From: Marinobacter orientalis
GTDB lineage: Bacteria; Pseudomonadota; Gammaproteobacteria; Pseudomonadales; Oleiphilaceae
DNA length: 64,000 bases
Assembly: GCF_004792665.1 (NCBI RefSeq)
Contig: NZ_SRZX01000006.1
Span: 160,835-224,834 of the forward strand
Direction of reading: 5' to 3'
Shown here: piece after piece, positions 17,160 through 26,734 of the stretch
Layout of the letters: each line of letters opens with the position of its first letter
Numbering within the stretch: the stretch's first letter is position 1
Notes under the pieces: generated by a model
The model's input: only the letters and a program-made list of their open reading frames with translations
Database searches by the model: none
Told to the model about the DNA's origin: nothing
Program-made: the position numbers and the translations under genes

Positions 17160-17963
17160 TTATTCGAAGTTCAGGCTCACGCCACCCAGAGAGCCGAAAT
17201 CTGCATGCACGGTATCGCCGGCCTTGACCGGGACGGGGCGGGTGAAAGAGCCGGACAGGATGACCTGGCCCGGTTCGAGACCCACATCGTGTGGCGCGAA
17301 GCGCTTGCAAACCCAGGTGATACCTTTGAGGGGGTTCCCCAGAACGCCACCGGCCAGGCCCGTTTCTTCGATCTGGCCGTTCAGGTACAGCATGCATCCG
17401 GCCCAGCGCAGGTCGATGTCCATCGGGCGAATGGGGCGGCCACCCAGCACGATGCCTGCATTGGCGGCATTGTCCGAAATGGTGTCATAGACCTTGCGCG
17501 TGTAGCCGGTGTCGGGATCAGTGCGCAGGCACCGGGCCGCGATCAGTTCGAGAGAGGGGATTACGTAATCAGTGGCGTTGATAACATCGAAAATGGTGAC
17601 GGTGCTGCCGAACAGAGGCTTCTTCAGGACAAAGGCCAGTTCGACTTCTATACGAGGATCAAGGAAGTCGGATGCCTTGATGGTGGTGCAGTCCTCGAAC
17701 AGCATGTCATCAAGCAGTACGCCATAGTCCGGCTCATCGATATTGGATGACATCTGCATGGCGCGAGAAGTCAGGCCTATCTTATAGCCTATCACCTTGC
17801 GGCCTTCGGCAACTTTACGGTCCACCCAGGCTTTCTGGATGCTGTAGGCATCCTCGATGGTCATATCCGGGTAGTCGAGTGTCAGGGCCGGAATCTGTTT
17901 GCGGCTGGTCTCGGCCTGATAGAGACGGTCGGCAGCCGTTTCGATCTGTTCTTTCGTCAACAT
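17160..17963 (-). CDS. hpaH: 2-oxo-hept-4-ene-1,7-dioate hydratase
   Basis: Adds water to 2-oxo-hept-4-ene-1,7-dioate before the aldol cleavage by HpaI. The length of 267 residues equals the enterobacterial enzyme. IGYKIGLTSRAMQMSSNIDEPDYGVLLDDM, the metal-site region DPRIEVELAFVLKKPL and NAANAGIVLGGRPI are family signatures (hydratase/decarboxylase branch of the fumarylacetoacetate hydrolase fold). It is the first gene of the leftward hpaH-I-G1-G2-E unit, behind an operator-bearing promoter at 18081-18108. Confidence 0.95.
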   Translation of the reverse strand: MLTKEQIETAADRLYQAETSRKQIPALTLDYPDMTIEDAYSIQKAWVDRKVAEGRKVIGYKIGLTSRAMQMSSNIDEPDYGVLLDDMLFEDCTTIKASDFLDPRIEVELAFVLKKPLFGSTVTIFDVINATDYVIPSLELIAARCLRTDPDTGYTRKVYDTISDNAANAGIVLGGRPIRPMDIDLRWAGCMLYLNGQIEETGLAGGVLGNPLKGITWVCKRFAPHDVGLEPGQVILSGSFTRPVPVKAGDTVHADFGSLGGVSLNFE

Positions 17964-18080
17964 GCTTGCTATGCACCTTTAATCTGTCGGGTGGATGACC
18001 GGCGATGATGGCCCGCCTCGAGCCGCAGTTGCACGGGTTCGGAGCCCGGAGGCGCTCTGTGACTCAATGATAATGCTCTC

Positions 18081-18108
18081 ATTTTAGTTAACATATTAAC
18101 TAAGTCAA
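18081..18108 (-). promoter_or_regulatory. hpaH promoter with perfect HpaR-type operator
   Basis: On the minus strand TTGACT (complement of 18103-18108), a 16-base spacer and TAAAAT (complement of 18081-18086) form a good sigma-70 promoter. TTAGTTAACATATTAACTAA at 18084-18103 has perfect 8-base arms around CATA. It fills the spacer and touches both promoter boxes, so a bound repressor would block RNA polymerase. This lies in the 315-base gap between hpaH and hpaF. Confidence 0.8.
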
Positions 18109-18169
18109 GAGGCAGATTTCGGGCTTTTGAGCACCTGCCTGGCAGGCCTGTCTCATTTCAAAGAGTGTG

Positions 18170-18198
18170 TTGACAAAACTTAATATGTTAATTAGATT
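18170..18198 (+). promoter_or_regulatory. hpaF-TRAP promoter with HpaR-type operator
   Basis: A perfect -35 TTGACA (18170-18175), a 17-base spacer and TAGATT (18193-18198). The spacer contains TTAATATGTTAA (18180-18191), the same core as at the other hpa promoters. It drives the rightward hpaF-dctPQM-usp unit. Confidence 0.75.
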
Positions 18199-18278
18199 CT
18201 GGTGAGTGGTCTCTGAGCTGCAAATGCTGCCAGGGGCGTCAAGCAATAACGATGAACATATCATCCGGGACTCATCCT

Positions 18279-18665
18279 ATGCCTCATTTCATCGTCGAGT
18301 ATTCGGGTAATCTCCACGACCGTCTGGAGTTCCAGTCGCTGTTCGCACGTTTACACGAATACATTGTCTCTACCGGGGCTTTCCCCATCGGTGGTGTGCG
18401 CAGTCGGGCTATTCGTTGTGACGACTTCCGGGTCGCGGACGGCAGAGAAGACTTTGCCTTCCTCAACCTGACTCTGAAGATCGGTCATGGCCGGGACATG
18501 GTGTTGAAGAAGGAAGTCGCGGAGCGTGTGTTCGACATACTCTGCGACTGGATGAGGCCGGTCACTGATACCAGCTATTGCCAGATTTCATTCGAGATGA
18601 CGGAGCTGGATCCTGTTCTCAAATTCAACAAAAACAACATTCATCCTCTGTTCTCAAATAGCTGA
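18279..18665 (+). CDS. hpaF: 5-carboxymethyl-2-hydroxymuconate delta-isomerase
   Basis: Tautomerase-superfamily enzyme isomerising 5-carboxymethyl-2-hydroxymuconate before HpaG acts. Translation from 18279 gives MPHFIVEYSGNL, so removal of the initiator leaves the catalytic Pro1 that this family needs. A longer reading from 18252 would bury it, so 18279 is chosen although its ribosome site is weak. The end SFEMTELDPVLKFNKNNIHPLF matches E. coli HpaF. The length is 128 residues against 126 there. It is the first gene of the rightward unit. Confidence 0.93.
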   Translation: MPHFIVEYSGNLHDRLEFQSLFARLHEYIVSTGAFPIGGVRSRAIRCDDFRVADGREDFAFLNLTLKIGHGRDMVLKKEVAERVFDILCDWMRPVTDTSYCQISFEMTELDPVLKFNKNNIHPLFSNS

Positions 18666-18788
18666 AGGGAATCTGACACGGGAGGGCGCTGCAAGACCCT
18701 GTAGTGGCAGCGTCAGGAAGGTTCGCGGGTCTTCCCGGGCCGCGGCAACGCAAGTAATAACTACAAAACGATCAGGAGAAAGGCCGTT

Positions 18789-19826
18789 ATGACAAAAACA
18801 AAACTCTTTACTAAAGCCGCCATCCTTTCATTGGGGCTGGCCGTGTCCGGCAGCGCCATCGCCGCCACGACATTGCACATCGGGACCTGGCTGCCACCGA
18901 CGAACCCGCAGAACGCCGTGGTCTGGCCGACGTGGGCCAAATGGGTTGAAGAGGCAACGGAAGGACGGGTCAAGGTTGAAATCCAACATGATCTGGGCCA
19001 TCCGAAAACCCTGTTCACGCTGGTAGAGGACGGTGTCGTCGACGCGGGATTCAGTTACCACGGTTATGTTCCGGGCCGTTTCCAGTTGCCCCAGATCGTG
19101 GAACTGCCGGGCCTGGGTGTAGGAGCCGAAGCGGGGTCCGTGGCACTGTGGCATGTGTATAACAAATACTTCATGGACTCCGGCGAGTTTGAAGGCCTGA
19201 CCCTCCTGGGCATGTTTACCCATGGTCCGGGCTATATCCATTCCATTGAGCCAATCACCTCCTTCGACCAGATAGAGGGCAAGAAGATTCGTATTGGTGG
19301 TGGCGTCCAGACCGAGCTCGGCGAGAGGATGGACGTGACTGCAGTTTCAGCGCCAGCCCCGAAAGTCTATGAAATGATGCAGCAGGGGGTGATTGATGGT
19401 GCCTTCCTCCCCATGGGTGAGCAGAAGACCCTGCGTCTCAAGGAAGTGGCGCCCAACGTCACTATGCTTCCCGGTGGCATGTACCTCGGCAGTTTCTCCA
19501 TGTTCATCAATCCCTACTTCCTCGAGAAACTGGATCCCAAAGATCGCGAGGCGATCATGAGCGTATCGGGTGAAAAGCTCTCCGCCCTGGCCGGACGCGC
19601 ATGGGATGATATTGATGACGAGGGCCTGAAGGCCGCGCAGGAGGCCGGCGTCAACATCATCCGCGTCGAGGAAGGGGACCAGATGGCGCAGGAGTTCCAG
19701 AAGCTGATTCAGGGCATGGACGAACAGTGGATCCAGAATGTGTCCGATCGTGCTCCGAATGCCCGACAGGCGCTTGAAGAGCTGCGCACCGTTGCCCGGG
19801 AGTATGAGTCTGAGCAGCAGGAGTAA
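18789..19826 (+). CDS. TRAP transporter substrate-binding protein
   Basis: Periplasmic DctP-family receptor of 345 residues. The signal peptide is MTKTKLFTKAAILSLGLAVS followed by GSAIA, with cleavage expected before ATTLHIGTW. The mature protein has the TRAP fold, with EGKKIRIGG and AVSAPAPKVYEMMQQGVIDGAFLP near the substrate-binding arginine region. AGGAGAAAGG precedes the start. It lies in the operator-controlled hpa unit, so its ligand is probably a hydroxyphenylacetate or related aromatic acid. That is inference from context. Confidence 0.9.
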   Translation: MTKTKLFTKAAILSLGLAVSGSAIAATTLHIGTWLPPTNPQNAVVWPTWAKWVEEATEGRVKVEIQHDLGHPKTLFTLVEDGVVDAGFSYHGYVPGRFQLPQIVELPGLGVGAEAGSVALWHVYNKYFMDSGEFEGLTLLGMFTHGPGYIHSIEPITSFDQIEGKKIRIGGGVQTELGERMDVTAVSAPAPKVYEMMQQGVIDGAFLPMGEQKTLRLKEVAPNVTMLPGGMYLGSFSMFINPYFLEKLDPKDREAIMSVSGEKLSALAGRAWDDIDDEGLKAAQEAGVNIIRVEEGDQMAQEFQKLIQGMDEQWIQNVSDRAPNARQALEELRTVAREYESEQQE

Positions 19827-19830
19827 ACAC

Positions 19831-20346
19831 ATGTCTCTCGCTACATGGGTTAACAGAGATTACAGCGAGAAGGGGCCAGCCAAGTGGCTGGCCTTTCTTC
19901 TGGAGCTTGTAGCAGCGTCAGTTCTCTTCCTGCTTATGCTGATAACCTGCCTGGACGTTGGCGGTCGCTATCTCTTCAACAGTCCCGTCCCCGGGGCCAC
20001 GGAGCTCACGCGACTCGGCCTTGCCCTGATGGTATTCGCGGCGATGCCGGTTATCACCTATCGCGGTGGGCATATCGTGGTGGATCTGCTGGATCATGTG
20101 CTGGGGGAAAAGGTGTTGAAGGTGCTGGGACTGGTTTCGGCCCTGATTATTTCCTCTTCGATGTACTTCCTTGCGGTACGGATCTTTGAGCTTGGCGAGA
20201 GGTCGATCCGCCGTGGTGTTGTGACGGAATTTCTCGGCTTGCCCAGTGGTTATATCGTCCAGTACATCGCCATTATGAGCTGGCTGACCGCCGCCGGCAT
20301 GATAACGCTCGGCGTTTACCGCATCCTGTTCATTGCTGACAAATAA
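19831..20346 (+). CDS. TRAP transporter small membrane subunit
   Basis: DctQ-type subunit with four predicted helices in 171 residues (LELVAASVLFLLMLITCLDVGGRYLF, LTRLGLALMVFAAMPVITYRGGH, VLGLVSALIISSSMYFLAV and a last helix before ITLGVYRILF). The start at 19831 has AGGAG overlapping the dctP-like stop region and follows that stop by four bases. A longer open reading into dctP is rejected. Confidence 0.9.
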   Translation: MSLATWVNRDYSEKGPAKWLAFLLELVAASVLFLLMLITCLDVGGRYLFNSPVPGATELTRLGLALMVFAAMPVITYRGGHIVVDLLDHVLGEKVLKVLGLVSALIISSSMYFLAVRIFELGERSIRRGVVTEFLGLPSGYIVQYIAIMSWLTAAGMITLGVYRILFIADK

Positions 20347-20369
20347 CCCAATCAGTTACGGAAAATTCT

Positions 20370-21698
20370 ATGACCGTCGTGCTGACCGGCTTTGCCGTTC
20401 TCCTTTTACTCATTGTGGTTCTGAGGGTGCCCATTGCCTTTGCCATGGGCCTGGTCGGCTTCTTTGGTTTCGCCATGCTGATGGGGCTGGATTTCACCAA
20501 TTTCATGGAGTTCCGCTGGCGGGGCGTCCTGTCGATGGCATCCAACCGGGTGATCGATACGGTCCAGAGTTATAGCCTGTCGGTGATACCGTTGTTCGTG
20601 CTGATGGGTAACCTGGTGACCCGTTCGGGCCTTGCCCGGGAGCTTTACCATGTTTCCAATGCCTTTCTAGGCCATCGCAAGGGCGGATTGTCCATGGCAA
20701 CGGTTGTGGCCTGTGGCGGTTTTTCGGCAATCTGTGGCTCCAGTCTGGCGACCTCCGCGACCATGGCCAAGGTGGCCATGCCGCCTATGCGCAAGTATGG
20801 CTATTCAGACGCGCTGGCAACGGCTTCCATTGCCGCTGGCGGAACCCTGGGCATTCTGATCCCGCCGAGCATTATCCTGGTCATCTACGGCCTGCTGACG
20901 GAATCGAGTATCCGCGAGCTCTTTGCTGCCGGTTTTATCCCGGGGCTACTGGGTGTCCTGCTGTATCTGGCGGCCGTTTGGTACGTCGTCAAGCGCAACC
21001 CTGATGCCGGGCCAGCCGGAGACAAGACTCCCTGGGCGGAACGCCTGGAGGCTCTCAAGAGCGTATGGGGCGTGCTTGCACTGTTTACCGTGGTGATGGG
21101 GGGCATTTATATGGGCGTATTCACCCCCACCGAAGCGGCCGGTGTCGGTGCCGGTGGCGCTTTTCTGATTACTCTCGCACGGCGCAGCCTCACCTGGTCG
21201 ACTCTCTTCGAGACGCTGTCGGATACAGCGCGCACTTCGGCGATGCTGTTTGCCGTGTTGATCGGGGCACTGATTTTTTCTGACTTTATTAACCGGGCGG
21301 GGCTTCCGGACATGCTGCTGAGCCTGGTTACCTCGCTGGATGTGTCCCCCATCATGGTCATACTGGCCATTCTTGGCGTTTATCTCGTGCTTGGCATGGT
21401 GTTCGAGAGCCTGTCCATGATGCTGTTGACGGTTCCTGTGTTTTACCCGTTGGTGGAAAGCCTGGGTTTCGATCTCGTCTGGTTCGGTATCGTCGTTGTA
21501 GTGGTTACCGAAATCAGCCTGATCACACCGCCGGTGGGTATGAACGTCTTTGTGCTCAGCGCAGTACTGAGAGATGTTAAAACGGGCACCATCTTCAGGG
21601 GTGTTACCCCGTTCTGGTGTGCCGATATTGTGCGTCTGGCGCTGATTGTGTTTATTGCCCAGATTTCGCTGTTTTTGCCGGATCTGCTGTATCACTGA
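20370..21698 (+). CDS. TRAP transporter large membrane subunit
   Basis: DctM-type permease of 442 residues with about twelve hydrophobic segments. It carries the family's glycine-rich motifs VACGGFSAICGSSLATSATMAKVAMPPM and AAGGTLGILIPPSIILVIYG, and EISLITPPVGMNVFVL near the end. It uses the sodium or proton gradient to drive uptake with the two upstream subunits. It follows the small subunit by 23 bases. Confidence 0.93.
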   Translation: MTVVLTGFAVLLLLIVVLRVPIAFAMGLVGFFGFAMLMGLDFTNFMEFRWRGVLSMASNRVIDTVQSYSLSVIPLFVLMGNLVTRSGLARELYHVSNAFLGHRKGGLSMATVVACGGFSAICGSSLATSATMAKVAMPPMRKYGYSDALATASIAAGGTLGILIPPSIILVIYGLLTESSIRELFAAGFIPGLLGVLLYLAAVWYVVKRNPDAGPAGDKTPWAERLEALKSVWGVLALFTVVMGGIYMGVFTPTEAAGVGAGGAFLITLARRSLTWSTLFETLSDTARTSAMLFAVLIGALIFSDFINRAGLPDMLLSLVTSLDVSPIMVILAILGVYLVLGMVFESLSMMLLTVPVFYPLVESLGFDLVWFGIVVVVVTEISLITPPVGMNVFVLSAVLRDVKTGTIFRGVTPFWCADIVRLALIVFIAQISLFLPDLLYH

Positions 21699-21742
21699 GT
21701 GATACAGTCTTTCCTGCCCTGGGTGGATAGAGGAGAAGAAAA

Positions 21743-22234
21743 ATGTTCCATGACGTTGAAAGGATTTTATACGCCTCCGATCTTGAAGAAGGGTCACGTC
21801 CGGCATTCCGTGCAGCAGTCAGCCTGTGTGGTCACTATGCCGGCGCTCAGATCACTTATCTGCATGTGATTGAGTCGCTGTCGGGTACCGCGCGCAGCGT
21901 GCTGAGTAACATGATGGAAAAAGAAGAGCTTGAGGACATGCTGCACAAGGGGATTGATGCGTTGAGCGTCAAGATCCGTGCGCGGATAGAGCGCTTTTGC
22001 GAGGAAGAGCTGGAAGAACACGAAGTGTTGGGCCTGAAGAACATTGAGGCCCGCATCGAGGAAGGCACGCCCTGGCGTAAAATTCTTGCAGTCGGCGAGG
22101 AGATGAACGCCGATGTGATCGTTATGGGAACCCGCAAGCACAGCGCGCTGGGGCAGGCACTGATCGGATCTACCGCCACCAGAACGCTGACCCACTCCAA
22201 ACGTCCGGTGCTGATCGTGCCGCTGGGCCACTAA
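21743..22234 (+). CDS. Universal stress protein A family, TRAP-associated
   Basis: A single UspA domain of 163 residues, beginning VERILYASDLEEGSRPAFRAAVSL. The C-terminal nucleotide motif reads VIVMGTRKHSALGQALIGSTATRTL, in which the second glycine of the usual G-2X-G-9X-G(S/T) pattern is Lys. It is the last gene of the TRAP unit. In Halomonas the UspA protein TeaD is encoded with the TeaABC TRAP transporter and modulates it, so a regulatory role on this transporter is plausible. Confidence 0.88.
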   Translation: MFHDVERILYASDLEEGSRPAFRAAVSLCGHYAGAQITYLHVIESLSGTARSVLSNMMEKEELEDMLHKGIDALSVKIRARIERFCEEELEEHEVLGLKNIEARIEEGTPWRKILAVGEEMNADVIVMGTRKHSALGQALIGSTATRTLTHSKRPVLIVPLGH

Positions 22235-22282
22235 ATTTTTGACGATGCTCAGCCGTTCCGGCAATAACTGTATCAAGCGACG

Positions 22283-22311
22283 AAAAACGCCAGCCTTTAG
22301 GCTGGCGTTTT
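22283..22311. terminator. Bidirectional terminator between the TRAP-usp unit and acnB
   Basis: AAAAACGCCAGCC, a TTTA loop and GGCTGGCGTTTT form a near-perfect hairpin with A-run and T-run on opposite sides. It can end the rightward usp transcript and the leftward acnB transcript. Confidence 0.92.
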
Positions 22312-22329
22312 CATGGTGCTAGCTGAAAC

Positions 22330-24924
22330 TTAAGCAACGTTCGCTTCAGAAGCCTTCTTGGTGTATTTCTCCATCTGGTCGAAGTTAAGATACTTGTAGA
22401 TCTCTTTCGACATGCTGTTCAGGTCCTTGGCGTACTCCATATATTCCTCCGCGGAGGGGAGTTTGCCCAGTACTGCGCCTACTGCCGCCAGTTCCGCGGA
22501 GGTCAGGTACACGTTGGCACCATCGCCCAGGCGGTTGGGGAAGTTACGGGTGGAGGTGGACAGCACCGTGCTCTTGGCGGCAACACGTGCCTGGTTGCCC
22601 ATGCACAGGGAACAGCCCGGCATCTCGGTGCGAACACCGGCGGTGCCGTAGATGTTGAAGTAACCTTCTTCCATCAACTGGGCCTGATCCATCTTGGTGG
22701 GAGGTGACATCCACAGACGGGTTTTCAGGGGCTCCTTGTTCTGTGCCAGCAGTTTACCCGCCGCACGGAAGTGACCGATGTTGGTCATGCAGGAACCGAT
22801 GAATACCTCGTCCACCTTGTCGCCGGCGACTTCAGACAGGGTGCGGGCGTCGTCGGGATCGTTCGGGCAGCACACGATCGGCTCTTTGATCTCGGCCAGG
22901 TCGATTTCCACCACGTGGGCATACTCCGCGTCCTTGTCGGCACGCATCAGTTTCGGATCGGCAATCCACTCTTCCATCTGCTGGGCGCGACGCTCCAGGG
23001 TACGCGGATCGCCGTAACCTTCGGCAATCATCCAGCGCAGCATGGTGATGTTGGAGCGCAGGTACTCGGCTACGGACTCTTCAGACAGGTTGATGGTACA
23101 GCCTGCTGCAGAGCGCTCGGCAGACGCGTCAGACAGCTCGAACGCCTGCTCAACGGTCAGGTGCTCAAGGCCTTCGATTTCCAGGATGCGACCCGAGAAC
23201 TCGTTGATCTTGCCCTTCTTCTCAACGGTCAGCATGCCCTGCTTGATGCCGTACAGCGGGATGGCATGTACCAGGTCACGCAGGGTAATGCCTGGTTGCA
23301 TTTCGCCCTTGAAGCGAACCAGAACGGACTCCGGCATATCCAGCGGCATAACCCCGGTGGCAGCGGCAAACGCCACCAGACCGGAACCGGCCGGGAAGGA
23401 GATGCCCATGGGGAAACGGGTGTGGGAGTCACCACCGGTGCCCACGGTGTCCGGCAGCAGCATGCGGTTCAGCCAGGAGTGGATGATGCCGTCGCCGGGA
23501 CGCAGGGAAACGCCGCCACGGGTACGGATAAAGTCCGGCATTGTGTGCTGCATTTCAACGTCAACCGGCTTCGGATAAGCGGCAGTGTGACAGAAGGACT
23601 GCATCACCAGATCCGCCTGGAAGCCCAGGCACGCCAGGTCTTTGAGCTCGTCGCGGGTCATCGGGCCGGTAGTGTCCTGGGAGCCGACGGTGGTCATGTG
23701 CGGCTCGCAGTAGGTGCCAGGGCGAACGCCTTTGCCTTCGTCCAGGCCGCAGGCCTTGCCGACCATCTTCTGGCCCAGGGTGAAGCCCTTGGTGCCTTCT
23801 TCCGGGTCATTGGGCAGACGGAAGATATCGGTAGCGCCCATGCCCAGTGCTGTGCGGGCCTTGTTGGTCAGGCCACGACCGATGATCAGCGGAATACGGC
23901 CACCAGCCTGGACTTCGTCCAGGATTACGTCGGATTTGAAGTCGAACTCGGAGATGGTCTCTCCGGCTTCGTTGAGGATCTTGCCTTCGTACGGGCGGAT
24001 TTCGATTACGTCGCCCATGTTCATGTCGTCGACCGGTGCTTCAAAGACCAGAGCGCCGGCATCTTCCATGGTGTTGAAGAAGATCGGGGCAACCTTGTTA
24101 CCAATACAGACACCGCCGGCACGCTTGTTGGGCACGCCCGGAATGTCTTCGCCGAAGAACCACAGAACGGAGTTGGTGGCGGACTTCCGTGAAGAACCGG
24201 TGCCGACAACATCACCAACGAAGGCGACCGGCAGGCCCCTGGACTTGATGTCGTCAATCTGACTCATCGGGCCGGTGACGCCGGGCTCTTCGGGCTTGAG
24301 GCCGTCGCGCTCCATTTTATAGGCAGCGCGGGCGTGCAGCGGGATGTCCGGGCGGGACCAGGCATCGGGAGCAGGGGACAGGTCGTCGGTGTTGGTTTCG
24401 CCGGTAACCTTGAACACCACCATTTTGGTGCTCTCGGGGACCTTTTTCCTGTTGGTGAACCACTCGGCATTGGCCCAGGATTCAACCACGTCCTTGGCAA
24501 CGGCGTTGCCGGCGTCCATCTTTTCCTTTACGTCGTTGAATGCATCAAACATCAGCAGGGTGTGCTTGAGCTCTTCGCCGGCGAGCTCGGCCAGTTCGTT
24601 ATCGTCCAGAAGGTCAACCAGAGTGGCGATGTTGTAGCCACCCTGCATCATGCCCAGCAGCTGGACAGCCTTCTTTTTGTCGATCAGCGGAGAAGAAGCT
24701 TCACCTTTGACAATGGCGGACAGGAAAGCGGCCTTGACGTAGGCGGCTTCGTCGACGCCCGGCGGGATACGATTTTCCAGAAGGTAAACCAGTGTTTCTT
24801 CTTCCCCGGCCGGGGGATTTTTCAGGAGATCGACCAGCGCAGCGGTCTGCTCGGCATTCAGAGGCTTGGGGGGAATGCCCAGAGCTTCGCGTTCTGCAAC
24901 GTGTTCACGGTAGGCTTCTAACAC
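22330..24924 (-). CDS. acnB: Aconitate hydratase B
   Basis: Iron-sulfur aconitase of the citric acid cycle, and probably also a 2-methylisocitrate dehydratase. The 864 residues match the AcnB family: a HEAT-like N-terminal domain, then the swivel domain ([32 protein letters not shown]), then the catalytic domains. Cluster cysteines lie in [13 protein letters not shown] and [11 protein letters not shown]. An ATG at 24939 has no ribosome site. A GTG at 24924 follows GAGGG by eight bases and gives [12 protein letters not shown], the usual family start, so GTG is chosen. It is monocistronic. Confidence 0.96.
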   Translation of the reverse strand: MLEAYREHVAEREALGIPPKPLNAEQTAALVDLLKNPPAGEEETLVYLLENRIPPGVDEAAYVKAAFLSAIVKGEASSPLIDKKKAVQLLGMMQGGYNIATLVDLLDDNELAELAGEELKHTLLMFDAFNDVKEKMDAGNAVAKDVVESWANAEWFTNRKKVPESTKMVVFKVTGETNTDDLSPAPDAWSRPDIPLHARAAYKMERDGLKPEEPGVTGPMSQIDDIKSRGLPVAFVGDVVGTGSSRKSATNSVLWFFGEDIPGVPNKRAGGVCIGNKVAPIFFNTMEDAGALVFEAPVDDMNMGDVIEIRPYEGKILNEAGETISEFDFKSDVILDEVQAGGRIPLIIGRGLTNKARTALGMGATDIFRLPNDPEEGTKGFTLGQKMVGKACGLDEGKGVRPGTYCEPHMTTVGSQDTTGPMTRDELKDLACLGFQADLVMQSFCHTAAYPKPVDVEMQHTMPDFIRTRGGVSLRPGDGIIHSWLNRMLLPDTVGTGGDSHTRFPMGISFPAGSGLVAFAAATGVMPLDMPESVLVRFKGEMQPGITLRDLVHAIPLYGIKQGMLTVEKKGKINEFSGRILEIEGLEHLTVEQAFELSDASAERSAAGCTINLSEESVAEYLRSNITMLRWMIAEGYGDPRTLERRAQQMEEWIADPKLMRADKDAEYAHVVEIDLAEIKEPIVCCPNDPDDARTLSEVAGDKVDEVFIGSCMTNIGHFRAAGKLLAQNKEPLKTRLWMSPPTKMDQAQLMEEGYFNIYGTAGVRTEMPGCSLCMGNQARVAAKSTVLSTSTRNFPNRLGDGANVYLTSAELAAVGAVLGKLPSAEEYMEYAKDLNSMSKEIYKYLNFDQMEKYTKKASEANVA

Positions 24925-25118
24925 GATATGGACCCTCATCAGTTGGAATGTCCCGCGCCGTCGGCGTCGTTGCCCGGCGGGAGTTTTATGGCGAAAAGGC
25001 GTTAAGTTGGCGCTGCATTCTATAGGAAAGCCCTTATAAAGTTAAGTTGGACAGAGGTCGGAGAGATCTGTTGATTGCGCTATACTCTGCGCCCGCAAAT
25101 CACCACTGTAATGACGCC

Positions 25119-25721
25119 ATGAACAACGCCCTGGAAGAGATTCACGATTTTCTGCCGTGCCGGACTCCACCAAGATGGATCGACAACGCCCTGGCCAACC
25201 AGGACCTGATGCTGATCGACCACGCCCATTGCGAAAAAAAGGCAGCCTCCACGGCACTGAGCCTGATGTATCGCTACGTGGACAACACTGACCTGCTCAA
25301 CAGGATGTCCCGTCTGGCCCGTGAGGAACTGCGCCATTTCGAACAGGTGCTGGCCATTATGAAGAAGCGGGGCGTGCGCTATGATCACCTCACTCCGGCA
25401 CGTTATGCCGCTGGCCTTCGCAAGGAGGTGAGGGCGCAGGACCCGGGCCGACTGGTGGATGTTCTGATCGTCGGAGCCATTATTGAGGCCCGCTCCTGTG
25501 AGCGCTTTGCCGCGCTCGCGCCGCACCTTGATGGCAGACTGGCGGATTTCTACAACGGGCTTCTGAAATCGGAGGCACGTCACTACCGGGACTATCTGGT
25601 TCTGGCGGCGCAGGCCGCCGGTGGCCCGGTGGACGATCGTGTAACGGATTTTCTGGAAATTGAAAAGCAGTTGATCGAGTCGCCGGACACCGAGTTCCGC
25701 TTTCACAGCGGGCCGGTCTGA
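25119..25721 (+). CDS. miaE: tRNA 2-methylthio-N6-isopentenyl-adenosine-37 hydroxylase
   Basis: Di-iron monooxygenase that hydroxylates the isopentenyl group of ms2i6A37 in tRNA. The 200-residue helical protein has ligand motifs LIDHAHCEKKAASTA, RLAREELRHFEQVL, GAIIEARSCERFA and LKSEARHYRDYL, giving the two E-x-x-H pairs of the family. The frame is open from a TTG at 25047, but a -10-like TATACT at 25081-25086 would place transcription downstream of it. The ATG at 25119 gives the normal start. Confidence 0.93.
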   Translation: MNNALEEIHDFLPCRTPPRWIDNALANQDLMLIDHAHCEKKAASTALSLMYRYVDNTDLLNRMSRLAREELRHFEQVLAIMKKRGVRYDHLTPARYAAGLRKEVRAQDPGRLVDVLIVGAIIEARSCERFAALAPHLDGRLADFYNGLLKSEARHYRDYLVLAAQAAGGPVDDRVTDFLEIEKQLIESPDTEFRFHSGPV

Positions 25722-25724
25722 TGA

Positions 25725-26630
25725 TCAGGGATCCGGCATCGGTGGCTCCTGGAGCTGTTCGCAAAGCTCCATCCAGCGATCAATGCCGGCACTCCGGTAT
25801 TTCTGCCGGTGAAGGATGAAGTAGAAAGTCCGGTCGAATTTCCGTTCTGAAGGAGCCTCCAGCGGTACCAGGCTACCCCGCCGGAATGCATCCGCAAGAC
25901 ACACCCTGGACAGGCAGCCAATGCCGAGGTTGGCTTCTACCGCCCGTTTGATGGCTTCCGTGTGCTCCAGCTCCAGCAGAATATCCAGGTCCGGCAGCAG
26001 GCCGTGCATGCCCCGTTCAAAGGTCTGACGGGTGCCGGAACCCTGTTCTCTCATGACCCAGGTGGCGGATCGCAGGTCAGCATCTGAAAGCCTCCCCTTG
26101 CTGGCAAGAGGATGATGGGGAGAACAGAATACCACCAGCTCATCGCTTCTCCAGGGAATAACCTCCAGTTCGGAGGACTGCAACTCTCCCTCGATCAGCC
26201 CGATGTCCAGCTCGAAATCACTGACCCGTTTGGCAATGGTGCGGGTGTTGGCGACTTCAAGAGATACTTTGGGATGCGTCGGGGTGTTCATGTATTTGGC
26301 CATAACGCCCACGGCCAGGTAGTTGCCAATGGTGAGTGTGGCGCCAACCTTGAGGGCTCCAACCTCGGTATGTTTGCTGAACGCCTGCTCAAGCTCACCT
26401 GACCGGGCCAGCAGGGCCTCTACTTTCGGGCGATACAGACGCCCCAGCTCGTTCAGCTGGAGACGTTTGCCAACACGGTCAAAAAGTTGAATGTCGAACT
26501 GGTTTTCCAGCTCTTTCAGGGCACTGCTCGCTGCAGACTGGGACATGGCCAGGGATTCAGCGGCGCGGGTAATGTTCTGATAGTGCGCTGCTGCAAGGAA
26601 GACCTCCAGCTGGCGGAAGCTATACCTCAT
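25725..26630 (-). CDS. LysR-family regulator, FinR-like
   Basis: A 301-residue LysR regulator. The helix-turn-helix is at residues 1-60 (FRQLEVFLAAAHYQNITRAAESLAMSQSAASSALKELE), followed by the effector-binding domain. In Pseudomonas the LysR protein FinR is encoded next to fpr and induces it under oxidative or iron stress. Here fpr lies about 1.1 kb away with one Usp gene between. The 3' end converges on miaE with only three bases between them. Confidence 0.85.
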   Translation of the reverse strand: MRYSFRQLEVFLAAAHYQNITRAAESLAMSQSAASSALKELENQFDIQLFDRVGKRLQLNELGRLYRPKVEALLARSGELEQAFSKHTEVGALKVGATLTIGNYLAVGVMAKYMNTPTHPKVSLEVANTRTIAKRVSDFELDIGLIEGELQSSELEVIPWRSDELVVFCSPHHPLASKGRLSDADLRSATWVMREQGSGTRQTFERGMHGLLPDLDILLELEHTEAIKRAVEANLGIGCLSRVCLADAFRRGSLVPLEAPSERKFDRTFYFILHRQKYRSAGIDRWMELCEQLQEPPMPDP

Positions 26631-26734
26631 AATCGATCGGCTCGAATGAATTCATGAATGTGTTCGATTAAATCGGTACGTTAGCTTCCTGCCAGTGTTT
26701 ATTCAACAAGGACCGTTACTGGGTCCGTTTCGGC

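Noticed and set aside
22771..24192. A 473-residue open frame on the plus strand opposite acnB
   Set aside because: It is a mirror of a high-GC conserved gene, has no recognisable domain, and acnB is certain.
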